A stretch of 64,000 nt of DNA. Origin: Rhizophagus sp. LPA8_4_AMF. Lineage: Eukaryota; Glomeromycota; Glomeromycetes; Glomerales; Glomeraceae. The position numbers and the translations under genes were made by a program. Where the stretch lies: contig JADRCO010000021.1 of assembly GCA_021464525.1 (NCBI GenBank), positions 1 through 64,000 of the forward strand. Reading direction: 5' to 3'. Below, in pieces: positions 1 to 11,256 of this stretch. Positions within the stretch are counted from its first letter, which is position 1. Every line of letters begins with the position of its first letter. Under the pieces are notes generated by a model. It had not been told where the DNA came from. It made no database searches and saw nothing but the letters and a program-made list of their open reading frames with translations.

Positions 1-2147
1 AAAACATAATTAACCGTTTTTTTTTTTTTTTTTTTAATTGTCTCAAAAAAAGTAATGAAAAAAAAAAAGATGTAGATGAAATAAAAAATGGCTTGTTTCT
101 TTGGAAAAAAAAAGTAAATAAAATCTAATCTGTTGAAAAAAAAAAAAATTTTTTTTTTCGAAACAAAGACTTTTCTAGTTGAATATTGTTTGAAAAAAAT
201 TTTTTTTTTTTTTTCGTGTTTATTATCGAAAGCCATAAAAAATTTCGGGCTGTACACGACTAAATATTTATCAATCAATGAATTTAGCTAATTCAAGGAA
301 GTGATTATATTTTCTAAAAACTGCAAGTTATTTTAACCATGTGATCCATTTTTCATAAAATGTTACAAGAGGTAAGAATTTATTAAGCTTTAAGTTTTTT
401 TTTAGTTAATTTTGTTATCAAATGACTAAAAAGGAAAAAAGAAAAAAGAAAAAGCTCCGATTCAAATTTACTCAAATTTATTATCGAAAAATCATCAAAA
501 AGAAACTATAATTATTCGTTATTATTAATTATACTTTTCTATTTTCGTTATTGTATGATTTTAACAAGATGTTTATATATCACCCCGATGCATATTGCAT
601 TAAATATGACTATTATAGCACAAATAGCTCAATGTGTTATTTACCGTATGACAACATTATAGCACAAATAGCTCAACTGTTCAAGTGTTATTTGTCACCC
701 TTATGACATATATGGTCAATAGACAAAATAGCATAGGAGTGTAGGGAGTGGGAACAAGTTATGATAATCCTCACGAATCAATTACGATAACATAAATCCA
801 GGTGGTAAGCAATATACATGCAAATATGTTACGTATGTTACGTCTAATATTACGTAATGAAAAACGATAACCATTCGCGGTTTAAAAAATATCATGCACT
901 TTTGCATAATTTCACATTCAGATTATGATAAACTTTTTTAAACTTATGCATAATGACTCATTCATTTTTAATTCTTAACTCGAAAATTTATAATTTTTAT
1001 TTACAAATGCTTTCAAAGTTTCCGTGCATCTTTATTTTGTTCTAATTTTCGAAATTTTTAATTTTTAATTTTTAATTAAACAAAAATAATTAAGAATTTT
1101 TTAAAGAATAGATTATTAAAATTTACTATTAAAGTAATGTTCAATAAAAATTTAAAATAGGAAATGCGCCTAATTACATTATCATACAGGCCAATGTAAT
1201 TTCTTTTCTTTTAAAAATGTTTGTAAAACATCAAAAAAAAACGCCATTCAAAATTTTTAAATTTCATAAAATGAAACCTTTTTACGTTTTCCATAATAAC
1301 TCGCATTTTTGCTTAACTTTAAAGGGAATTATGGTATGCATGAATAATTGTCGATAAACGTTAATTTAGTACAACCCTAATGCATCATTCTCTGATGGTA
1401 AATGCATTATTAAGTCCTTGTACTTCCATGTAGTCATGTCATTCTCGCTTACATTATTATTTAATTTAACATAATTGTTTGTTTTAATGTCCCCGCCTCC
1501 TTTATGTTTCGAAAAAATTTAAAACTTTAAAATAATATTATTTTACAATTTCAAATATAGTATTAGAAGCGTTTCTAATTATCTCCGAGAATCAAACTAG
1601 CTTTTATTGATATTATTGTGATTAACGCGATAAGAAACGTTTTTCATACAATCTCATCTCTTTGTCATGTCTGAAAATTGCTAATATTTATATTATGTAA
1701 GAATAATTCTTTTCACAACTTCTAGAATCTAGACATTACAAAGAAAAAAAAAATACTATGCATATCGTCCGAGAAAATCTTATTTTTGACATATGAAATA
1801 AAGTAATTCGACTTTCATAGGCTGGTAGGCAAAATGACGTTCACGTGAGATCGTACGGGGAAACTATTTTCCGATGACATTTCAAAGGGCGGCATTATAT
1901 AATACCGACTGCCATTATCAAATCTTCCTATATAAAATTAACCTTTTTACATATAGCTATTTAAACCAAATATAGGTTTTTGTGTAATTTGTTCATAAAT
2001 TAAGAATTGTTGATCACAAAAAAATATGGTCTTTTTTTTTACAAAGAACTTTTTTTCATAAAACATCCAAACTTTCTTATAATAATATCGTTCCATTCAA
2101 TAAACAATCCAATTTTGCATAACCTAATTTTATACATAAATAAAAAA
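1..2147. other. Intergenic AT-rich region
   Basis: No gene is supported here. The first 220 bases hold several adjoining A-run/T-run tracts. At about 608-640 and 657-695 a short direct duplication repeats a segment around ACAAATAGCTCAA. A TATA-like stretch (CTATATAAAA) lies near 1929-1938, about 210 bases before the next possible ATG. Nothing else is recognisable. Confidence 0.6.
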
Positions 2148-2583
2148 ATGAAGCGTTCGAAATATGTAAAGAAATTAACTGATATAGTGAAAGATTATTT
2201 TAAAGATGATAAGTATGTATCAATCATTTCAATCATTTTAAGTTTCATTGATTGTGATATATTTAATTAATTAGTTATTTTTATTTTATTTTATTTTTTT
2301 TAAATTATTTATTAGTTCAGACACTTCAATAGATTATTACTATTATATAATATTACATCTTGGTATTACATCTCATCCTTTCACCTATTTACGTCATCAG
2401 TTCAAGTTAATTCTGGATATTCTTCGTTTGTTTAAACATATAATTTTGCTCATAATCTACCTCCCCCTTCCCTCTCCTTCCCCATCTCCTCCCCCATCAT
2501 CTCTTCTATATCTTCTTTTCTCCTTTTCTCCGCTCTCATCACCTATGCCGCAAAGAAGATACAGAATTAACCCTTACAAATAG
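2148..2583 (+). CDS. Doubtful two-exon gene, unrecognised product
   Basis: I do not recognise this gene. A possible model joins 2148-2212 and 2316-2583 across a short intron with a GTATGT donor and a TTAG acceptor, giving about 110 residues. The first 22 residues are Lys-rich, the middle is hydrophobic, and the C-terminal part is Pro/Ser-rich, ending in a PMPQRRYRINPYK tail. In its favour: a TATA-like box about 210 bases upstream, a canonical intron, and the same tail (with an in-frame WHNKW extension) in the duplicated copy near 2815-2890, where the corresponding stop codon is TGG. Against it: the second exon runs into low-complexity C/T-rich sequence that is open by composition in several frames. 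It may be a decaying gene from which the adjacent repeat region grew. Confidence 0.25.
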
Positions 2584-4283
2584 CATAACAAGTGGTGATT
2601 CCTGCCAGATTGAATGCTATTAGAATAACAGGAAAACGTGTAATTTGTTACCCTCGACCTAAAGTTGTGACCTTGCACCAACTTTAATTTACTTCCATCT
2701 ACACCTCCTCCACCAACCAACTTCAATTTACTTCCGTCACCAACTCATTTCACCTTATTCTCTTTCGCCACCTCCTTCTCCATCATCTCTTTCTATATCT
2801 TCTTTTTCTCCGCTCCCATCACCTATGCCACAAAGAAGATACAGAATTAACCCTTACAAGTGGCATAATAAGTGGTGATTCCCGCCAGGTAGAGTTAATA
2901 TTCAAAGTGAAACTAGGTTTGATATCATTTCAAGATTATCAAACTGAAAATAAAAAGTTAATCAGAGTGATATCAAGTTATTGTCCAAAATTAACACATA
3001 GACACCTCCTTCACCAACCAATTTCAATTTACTTCCATCAACTCCTCCTTTCACTAACCAACTTCAATCTACTTCCATCTACACCTCTTTCACCAACCAA
3101 CTACAATTTACTTCCATCCCATCTCCTTCACCAACCAACTTCAAATTACTTCCATCCAACCAACTTCAATTTACTTCTGTCATCAACTCATTTCATCTTA
3201 CTCCCTTTCGCCACCTCCTCCCCCATCATCTCTTCTATTTCTACTTTTCCAAGATTATCAAACAGTTAATTAAGGTGATATCAATTTATTGTCCAAAATT
3301 AACACAGACACCTCCTACTTCAATTTACTTCCATCGACTCCTCCTTCACCTACAAACTTCAATTTACTTCCATCCACACCTCCTTCACCAACCGACTTCA
3401 ATCTACTTCCATCAACACATCTTTCACCAACCAACTTCAATTTACTTCCATCGACTCCTCCTTCACCTACAAACTTCAATTTACTTCCATCCACACCTCC
3501 TTCACCAACCGACTTCAATCTACTTCCATCAACACATCTTTCACCAACCAACTTCAATTTACTTCCATCGACTCCTCCTTCACCTACAAACTTCAATTTA
3601 CTTCCATCCACACCTCCTTCACCAACCGACTTCAATCTACTTCCATCAACACATCTTTCACCAACCAACTTCAATTTACTTCCATCACCAACTCATTTCA
3701 CCTTACTCTCTTTCGCCACCTCCTCCCCATCATCATCTAAATATTATCAATATTTGCTCTAATCATAGAATTAAATTATTTAGAGGAAATTAACTTAACT
3801 TAACTTCACTTCACTTTACTTTACTTTACCTTACTTTACTCCTTTCACCACCTCCACCCCTATCACCTCTTCTTTCCCCGCCCCCATCACCTTCGCCACC
3901 TCCTCCCTCATCACCTCTTCTTTCTCCTCCCCTATCACTTTCGCCATCTCCTCCCTCATCACCTCTTCTTTCTCCTCCTCCATCACTTTCGTTCGCTAAG
4001 AAGATACAGAAATAACCTTTACTTAATATTTTAATAGCAATGAAATGATATCAATCAAGCTTACCGTTAGATGGAACTCACTTGAATCTAAATACTATAA
4101 AATCGAAAATAAGAATTTAATCATGGTTGATATCAAATCATTACTCAATATTAAAAAGGCTATCCATAAATTTAAAATATGTTCTAATATATCATATGAT
4201 ATTACATCTTGGTATTACATCCCATCCTTCTACCTATTTAACGTCTTATTGTTGTTCATCAGTTCAAGTTAATTCTGGATATT
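2343..4283. repeat. Composite duplicated C/T-rich repeat region
   Basis: Segments recur within this stretch. A ~87-bp block (ATTACATCTTGGTATTACAT onward to TTCAAGTTAATTCTGGATAT) lies at both edges, about 2343-2430 and 4197-4283. A module containing AAGAAGATACAGAATTAACC recurs near 2554, 2834 and, shortened, 4000. A third module with AAGATTATCAAAC and GTCCAAAATTAACACA recurs near 2933 and 3252. C-rich strings such as CACCTCCTCC/CATCACCTCTTCTTTC fill 2460-2560 and 3840-3990. The pattern suggests serial local duplication between two flanking direct repeats. Confidence 0.75.
3318..3689. repeat. Higher-order minisatellite: 39-bp monomers in 117-bp units
   Basis: Three near-identical 117-bp units start at 3318, 3435 and 3552, followed by a partial fourth. 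Each unit is three related 39-bp monomers beginning CTTCAATTTACTTCCATC or CTTCAATCTACTTCCATC and differing at their ends. Diverged monomers occur upstream (about 2680-2740 and 3005-3180). Because 39 is divisible by 3, two forward frames and one reverse frame stay open across the array. The forward frames give 13-residue repeats such as NFNLLPSTPPSPT. These open frames follow from the period and are not by themselves evidence of a protein. Confidence 0.9.
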
Positions 4284-4923
4284 AAAAAACATTCTTGTAA
4301 ATAAAACACATAATAAAATTACTCATTTAATATTATCTTTAAATGTAAATTATTTATTTATTTATTTATTTATTTTTTTTTTTGTAAACATATATAATAA
4401 ATCAATCATTTAATATTAAAATATTTTCCGTCAAGATTGATAAAAATAATTGATCATTGCTCTTAAAAAAAAAGACTATTCATAAATAATAAAAGGATTT
4501 AAGGGCTTGAAGTCAAAATCCGTGATCAAAATGTTGAAAGTTATTTATAAATACATTTTTTATTTTTCAATTAATGATAGATTTTTATCGAGATCAAAGA
4601 ACGCTTTCACAGTTTCGCTCAAATCGCTAAAACTAAACTATCATATTATTATTAACAAATTTTTTTCATTAAATTAAAAATTCTTTAAAGGGTCTATTTC
4701 ACGAAAATACAATAATTATTAATGTCTAAATTGATAACTAGTTAAAATATTTTAATTTTTTTTTAAAAAAATACAAAGATATGATAAAATATTATTTTTT
4801 AAATTGTTTTTTTTTTCTTTTAAAAAAAAAAAAAAAGATATTTTATATTAAAACTAAAATATTCGCTTTTTCTAGATAAATAAGTTTTTTTTTTTTAAAA
4901 AAAAAGAAGCAAGATAGAAATAA

Positions 4924-7900
4924 TTATCTATCATCACTAGGCCTTAATCTCATTCTTTCTTCTCTATCATTATCTTCATTATCTTGATATCTATTTCCTT
5001 GATTTCGTCCTCTGATCTTATTGCCGCTAGTATTACTTGTTGATCCATGGTTATCATCTTCTGGATCACTATCTCCAAAATGATCTACATCATCTGATTG
5101 GAATAATGGTGATTCTATCACCAATTCATCCCTATATATCAAAATTTAATTTTTAGATTAATAATTCAAAGAATTTTTTCATGAATGCGTAAAAAGAGTA
5201 ATCTACATACATTTCGCCAATTTGACTTTCAACAGCAGCTTTCATAGCTTGACTTGCATTTCTATTACGTCTTCTTGATCTATTACGCCATATAATTGCT
5301 CCCAACCCAACTATTGCGACTATAACGATTACGAGCGTAAACGTTCCACTATTAAAAAAAAAAAAAAAATTTTTATTATATGAAATATTAATGATTAAAA
5401 AGTCCAAGATGATGCATCAAATAATACTAACGCGTTATAGTATTTATCCATCTTTTCATTAAAGGATGCATCGGTACCTAGATCATCGGCAGAATTCTAT
5501 TCCAATAAAAGAAATTTAGCATAATCTTTTCATTGCGCTCCTGCTTTCACTCTTACTGAAAAGCTTGCTTACCTCAAATCCAATACTAGAAGGCCATTTA
5601 CTAACAAGATGATGATCCAATCCCATAAATCTATACATCATATCCATACTAACTATTGGTTTGTCATAAGGTACCATATGACTCGAATTATATACCACTA
5701 TATATGTTAAATTTCTTTCTGATAATATGTGTCCTACTTTTGTGTGATTTACAAAATATGGTAGTGTTGTAAGATTCTAAAATTTCAGAAATTTTTGTTA
5801 GGATATATATTATTATTAAATTAAATTATAAATTATAACAAATTTTATCTACTTGGAATCCTTTATTTCCGTTCCATTCTAAATTCTTTAACATATCATT
5901 TGTTCCATTTGTGTTGCAAATTAAATCCTGATCTCCACTATCAAAATAAAAAATTTTATATAAATTAATTGAACAAGTTACGAGTAATAAGTAAATTCAA
6001 CATACCTATATAACAATATATTGATTTGTTTTAACAAATCGGGAAGTAGCTATAAATAAATAAATAAATTAGCGGCCATATATATTAAAAAAAAAATCCT
6101 TTTAATAATATTGCAGATACTTACGGTAACAGAAGGCGGACTTGGATCATTATCAAAACCTCTTCCGACTCCATGATTACATTCAACCCATCCAAGTTGC
6201 TGATTTTCTGCATGAATAGCTCCAATAACATCTGATCTCTACAAAAAAAAAAAAAATTTATTAATTTTTTTTCATTGCAATCAAAGCTTAAACTTATATT
6301 GTGTGAAAGAAATTCAATTACTCTTAAATATTGTGTAATATCGGAAAGTTCATAAGGCCATTTAGACCCACAAGCAGGATAAGAATCTGAATGATCTCTA
6401 ATATCATATTGATTTATACATGTCTCATTTTCTCCAACTCTAAAACATAAAAAAAAAATTTTCAATAAATGTAATACGACACATTAAAGTATTTTACTTA
6501 ATGATATTACTACCTTTGAATGGAATGGTCTAAAATAATTTGAAGAATTTGTTCGCACATATCTAAATGTATAGATGGTTTCTTTTTCTGTTCTTTCATA
6601 CATTTTTTCAATTGTTTTTCAGCCTTAACCTAAAAAAAAATAAGAATAAATTTTTTGAATAAATTAGAATAAAAAACTAGAATAAAATTTTTTTTAAATA
6701 AGAAAAAATTAGAATAAATTTTTTTTAAAAAAAAATAACCATTACTTTAGCTTCTCCATCTAATAGTCCTTTTTCAACTGAAAAGGTGTAATAAGCATTG
6801 TACTAAATATAACAATATTATGTATTAATATATGGTTATTAATTGCTTATTAAGACTCATCTTTTTGTTGTTGATCCATACCTGTGAAACTGGATCGATC
6901 CATCCATTACCAATAGCGATACCTTTTAAATTATACTAAAAAAACCAAATAATTTATTAATATTTTACTTTAGAAAAGAAACTTGATATTATTGATATTA
7001 TTAAAATCAAATACCTTTCTATAATCAGGGGTTTTCCTTTCATGATTTCTCTTCAAAATAGAAGAAGCCATATATGGAATAAATGTACCAGCAAAGCTTT
7101 CACCGCTTAAATACAACTAATATTTAAGTATAAAAAATTAACGAATGAACTTTAATAATATTAACAATCTCTTTAAATAATATAACTTACATGATCCTTG
7201 GAAAATTCAGGAAAGGTGTCAAAAAAGTTATCAATAAACAATAGGAAATGTGATACTATCTAATATAAACAAAATAAAAATTTTGATTAAAATTAATTCA
7301 TAAAAATCATTTCTTAAATTTCTTAATAAAATACCTCTGTCATATTTTTCGGATAACTATTACTATTGGCAAAACTAAATCCTGTTCCTACGGGAAAATC
7401 CACTATAAACCATTAAAACACAAACGATGTTAATATTAATAATTCAATTCTTTTTAATGAATATTAAAGCACATGATTATTTTTTTACCATATAATACAT
7501 TGGCGTATTCATCCCATGAACCATCAATTAATCTTAAAGTTTGATCATGATTCATTCTCCAAGGTCCATTCTCAAGAAATAGTCCGTCCATACTAAATAC
7601 GTTAAATTTGTAAAAAGATATTTAAATATTTAAATAACTAAATAAATTAATTAATCATACACATCGCTTCAAAATATGTATAAGCTTACCTTGAACTAAA
7701 ATTAATTAAGAAAAAATAATAAAAAAATTGAAATCAATGAATTAAAAGTTATCAAAGGTCTTTCTTTGCCCTCCTTGTCTTCTTTCCCTCTCTAAACTTA
7801 CCATCCGGGACCTATTCAAATCAATTTAAAAATAATTTAATATAAAAATGCAGAGTTGGGACTTATAAATTAAAGAAGATCAATATTTTAAATTACATAC

Positions 7901-8402
7901 CCCCATTAAGCCAAATGACCTAATTAAACAAGTAATTAAATAATTAAATAAAATAAATTAGCATAAACATATAAATTAAAACCAAATCCAAAAATTTTAC
8001 GTTAAATTTCAATTAATCTTACAAATTTAGGTGTATTAGAAATATGTCGGTTATGAATTAACCAAAAAAAAACATTTGAATTTGTTTTTCCATCGATCGT
8101 AAGATGTCTAAATAATTATAATAATTTAGCATAATAAAATTAACGTTAATAAATAGAATCACATAAAATTTTACCCAGCATGAAGTTTCAAGCTTGAATT
8201 ATCTGGTAGACCGGGTAAAGATTTCACGAAATATTTTGAGGCTAAAAAAATTAATGAAGATTCATAAGAAACTAAGATCGAAACATTTTAATCTACGATT
8301 AAAAACTTTATTGCGCTTACCATCGGCAGCTTCAGTAATTCTATAAAAAACTGATAAAAGTAGTCCTATTCCTAGAGCCAAAACTTTTAAACTACACTTC
8401 AT
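4924..8402 (-). CDS. KEX1: KEX1-like serine carboxypeptidase (peptidase S10)
   Basis: Pheromone-processing carboxypeptidase of the late Golgi: in this family it trims C-terminal Lys/Arg from peptides after Kex2-type cleavage. The model has 21 exons (604 aa), all with GT-AG introns and consistent phase: 8402-8321, 8241-8175, 8107-8023, 7919-7901, 7811-7802, 7695-7690, 7592-7489, 7402-7335, 7259-7191, 7116-7015, 6935-6882, 6802-6746, 6629-6514, 6439-6322, 6238-6125, 6049-6006, 5937-5853, 5776-5573, 5496-5432, 5348-5211, 5131-4924. Visible features: signal peptide (residues 1-25), VIWLNGGPGCSSMDG at 79-93 (oxyanion region), catalytic Ser177 in GESFAG, Asp376 in SGDQDLICN, His433 in SSHMVPYD, one TM helix at about 493-510, then a basic RNRSRRRNRN cytosolic tail ending in an acidic stretch. 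The single C-terminal TM fits KEX1 rather than vacuolar CPY. Exons 4-6 are only 19, 10 and 6 nt. Confidence 0.93.
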
Positions 8403-9298
8403 ATCTAATTCTCAAAATTAAAGAAATAATAATAAATCTAAAAAAATAAATATTTTAACCTTTCTCAAACATTCTAATTTAATAATTAATTAAAAAACGA
8501 GCATACATAAGGCAAACGGGACTAGTGATGTAGTACAACATTTTGAATAGTATTAGTGTGTAGATCATTACGTAGATCTGATCGAGACTTTTCGTTAAAA
8601 CTCACGTAGTAATGGTAAATATTGTAAAATTTCGTGTTACTTCATTATCGAGTCTTTTTAATGGTGCTCTAATAATAAAACATAATTAGAGAATATTTAT
8701 AATTATATTATATTCAAAAACATTTTGATCTTTTAATCAATTTTATCTCGATCACGATAAAAAGGTCATTTAAATTTAAATAAAGAAAATAAAGGATTAA
8801 ATAAAGGATAAAAAAAAATCTATAAATAATTTTACAAAACAAATTTCTAAATAAAACACTTTTTTAAGCGAGCATTTATTTATTTATTATACAGTATATT
8901 TAGAATTTACGATTAAAATTAAGGAATTTTACGCCTATTTATACTAGCACTCGTCGTAGAAATCCGCAGTGAGATAATTATGATAATACAATAGGATTAA
9001 ATGGACTTATATATTTTTACAGTATAGCTTTTGAAGTCTTGCACGACATTAACACATAATTTTCCAATGATTTTTGTCTTGGCATTGAAAGATTTCAACA
9101 AAAATTACCAAAAAAATAGTCTTGGCAATATCCAAATTAGGAATCGTATAAATATGGTCCATGTGTGCCAAGAATTTTGAACTACATAATCTTTTTTTCA
9201 GTTCAATAATTATTATTCTTGACCTTCGTAATTTCGGGATTTTTTTTAATAAATAATTACCCTTTAAGAAAATTAAAAAAAAGGAAATTTTTCTTTTC

Positions 9299-9332
<34 letters not shown>

Positions 9333-9479
9333 TTTCTCCTTTTTTATAAAAAAGTATTATTTTAGGGTTTTGTGACAAGTATACTTAAAAAACATATTAA
9401 ATATTTCTACATTCGGTTATCTTCTATCAAGAATTTTCTTTACGTTAAAAACAATAATAATAATAATAATAATAGTAAA
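8403..9479. other. Divergent intergenic region between KEX1-like and 7-TM genes
   Basis: It holds the presumed promoters of two divergent genes. A T-run/A-run junction lies at about 9299-9332. An AAT trinucleotide microsatellite at about 9449-9474 sits just before the ATG of the downstream gene. The open frame extends upstream through it to an ATG-less start at 9372, but that extension encodes mainly poly-Asn and is unlikely to be translated. No other feature was seen. Confidence 0.5.
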
Positions 9480-10499
9480 ATGTCGACTACAGCACAAGAT
9501 TCTCTTATTCAAACACCAAAATTAATACCGTCAATATGCTTTTTCATAACGTTTACATTAATGACATTACTTCATTTTGTCAAATATATTAAATTTAAAC
9601 GAGCGATATATTTATATTTATTAATATTCAGTTTATTAAGAACTTTTCTCTTCGTTCTTCGTATTGCATGGTCACCAAATCCTGATTTAATACTTTTAGG
9701 AATTATTTCAAACGTTTTATTATTAGGAGGATTTTTTGTTATACTTGAAGCTTTATATAAATTATTAACAGATTGGCTTCTCTTATTAATTGGAGAAAGG
9801 ACAATTTCTTCTTTACCAAAATATGAACAAAATTTGATAATATTTTTAAAATTAACTTCACCATTATTCTCAATAATAGGAGCAATAGGAGAAACACTTG
9901 CAACAGAAAATATTTTATTAACCTCAATACTTCGTCAAACTTCTTCATTGGGATTTTTATTTTTAATAGTTATTTATATATTATTAGTAGCTCATTTTGC
10001 TTTAAAATATGATGAAGTAGCGATTAGAAAACAGTTGAAAGCTTTGGTATTATTCATTTCAGCTGCTTTATTATTAATTGAATTAGTTTATAGAACATTT
10101 GTTTCCTTCTCACAAGAATCCACTCCTATATATTATTATGAATGGGTGTTTTACGTATTCGAATGCGTACCTGAGGCTGTTTTACTTCTTATTTTAGGTG
10201 AAGTTATCTTGGGTGAATGGTTTTATAATGTGGATGATGATAATAAGTTAAAAATGGCTCAACAATTAGCCAAATTACGAAAGGGAAAATTTGGTACGAA
10301 CATGATTAATATTCATCAAAAAGAAGAAAAAGTAGGAGGATCGAATTCATCAAATATAATTGTTATTAGGATGGATGATGATACAAAGTTATCACCAATA
10401 AACTCAACAGATAATGCAAATGATACAGCAACAGATATAACAACAGCAACAACAAAAAAAAATACAAATGCAAATACAAATGTCAGTTCAGCTGTATAA
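9480..10499 (+). CDS. Seven-TM membrane protein, RTA1-like
   Basis: Intronless gene for 339 residues. I chose the ATG at 9480 because the open frame before it is an AAT-microsatellite poly-Asn stretch. Seven hydrophobic helices are visible at roughly 15-33, 41-62, 69-92, 118-138, 155-176, 186-206 and 221-245. The penultimate and last segments carry a YRTF...YYYEWVFYVFECVPEAV arrangement, resembling the R-x-x-E...E-x-x-x-YxFDxxP pattern of fungal RTA1-like proteins (lipid-translocating or stress-related membrane proteins). The tail after residue 250 is hydrophilic, ending in Asn/Thr low complexity. The family assignment is moderate: the helices are certain, while the RTA1 match rests on the last two helices only. 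It could instead be another fungal 7-TM family of unknown function. Confidence 0.75.
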   Translation: MSTTAQDSLIQTPKLIPSICFFITFTLMTLLHFVKYIKFKRAIYLYLLIFSLLRTFLFVLRIAWSPNPDLILLGIISNVLLLGGFFVILEALYKLLTDWLLLLIGERTISSLPKYEQNLIIFLKLTSPLFSIIGAIGETLATENILLTSILRQTSSLGFLFLIVIYILLVAHFALKYDEVAIRKQLKALVLFISAALLLIELVYRTFVSFSQESTPIYYYEWVFYVFECVPEAVLLLILGEVILGEWFYNVDDDNKLKMAQQLAKLRKGKFGTNMINIHQKEEKVGGSNSSNIIVIRMDDDTKLSPINSTDNANDTATDITTATTKKNTNANTNVSSAV

Positions 10500-11256
10500 C
10501 GGTATTAAACATGTATAATAATAATTATATCTATCTCCTTAAAAAAAAAAACCAGTAATAATTGTATTAACAATAATGATATTATTGATATAGCTTTTTT
10601 TTACTTCATTTTACTTGTATGATAATTTTTTATATATATATATATTTATATATAACTTTGTAAAAAAAACACTTATTGCTTATGAAAAGATAGACGTTGC
10701 CACATTATCCATTTTTTATTAAAAATTTATTTAATAATTGCTATGCTGTATAACATTATAAACCTTATTTAACATATATGGCAAAAATATTGCTTATGTA
10801 AAAATTTGGTTTAACCAATATACAGTTAAACTGTTATTTGTGTGAAATCACAAAAATCACATGATTCATTGTTAATATTTTTTCCAGTTTATAGAATCTA
10901 TGATAACAGATATCTAATCGATAAAAAAAATTTTTTTTTTTTTTTCTTTTTAAAATTTAAATACTATCCTACTGTTTTTTAAAAGAAAAAAAGAAAACAA
11001 ATAAAAAAATTTCGTACGTTTTTAAAATTAAATTAGTAATTAATTATTAATTGTTAAAAATCCCTTTCAAATAATTTCGTCAATTGAGCCTTGAAAATTC
11101 TTACAAATTCATATTCATTTCCAAAGAAATCGTTCTTGAAATCCGCGATTTTTCAATCTTATAGCCTTTTCGAGGTAACAGTCATATTATTACTTTACTA
11201 CTTTCTTTCGATAAGTCATTAAATAATTAATTTTCAATAAAAGTAGGGGTCTTATA
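10500..11256. other. Intergenic region
   Basis: It includes the 3' flank of the 7-TM gene and the promoter of the dehydratase gene. There is a (TA)n tract at about 10632-10655 and an A-run/T-run junction at about 10925-10948. No gene was seen. Confidence 0.5.

Noticed and set aside
3315-3674. Minus-strand and alternative plus-strand proteins across the minisatellite
   Set aside because: The frames are open because the monomer length is a multiple of three; the composition is purely that of the repeat.
9372-9479. N-terminal extension of the 7-TM protein with a poly-Asn stretch
   Set aside because: It is an AAT microsatellite with no ATG at its beginning that fits; the ATG at 9480 starts the conserved-looking protein.
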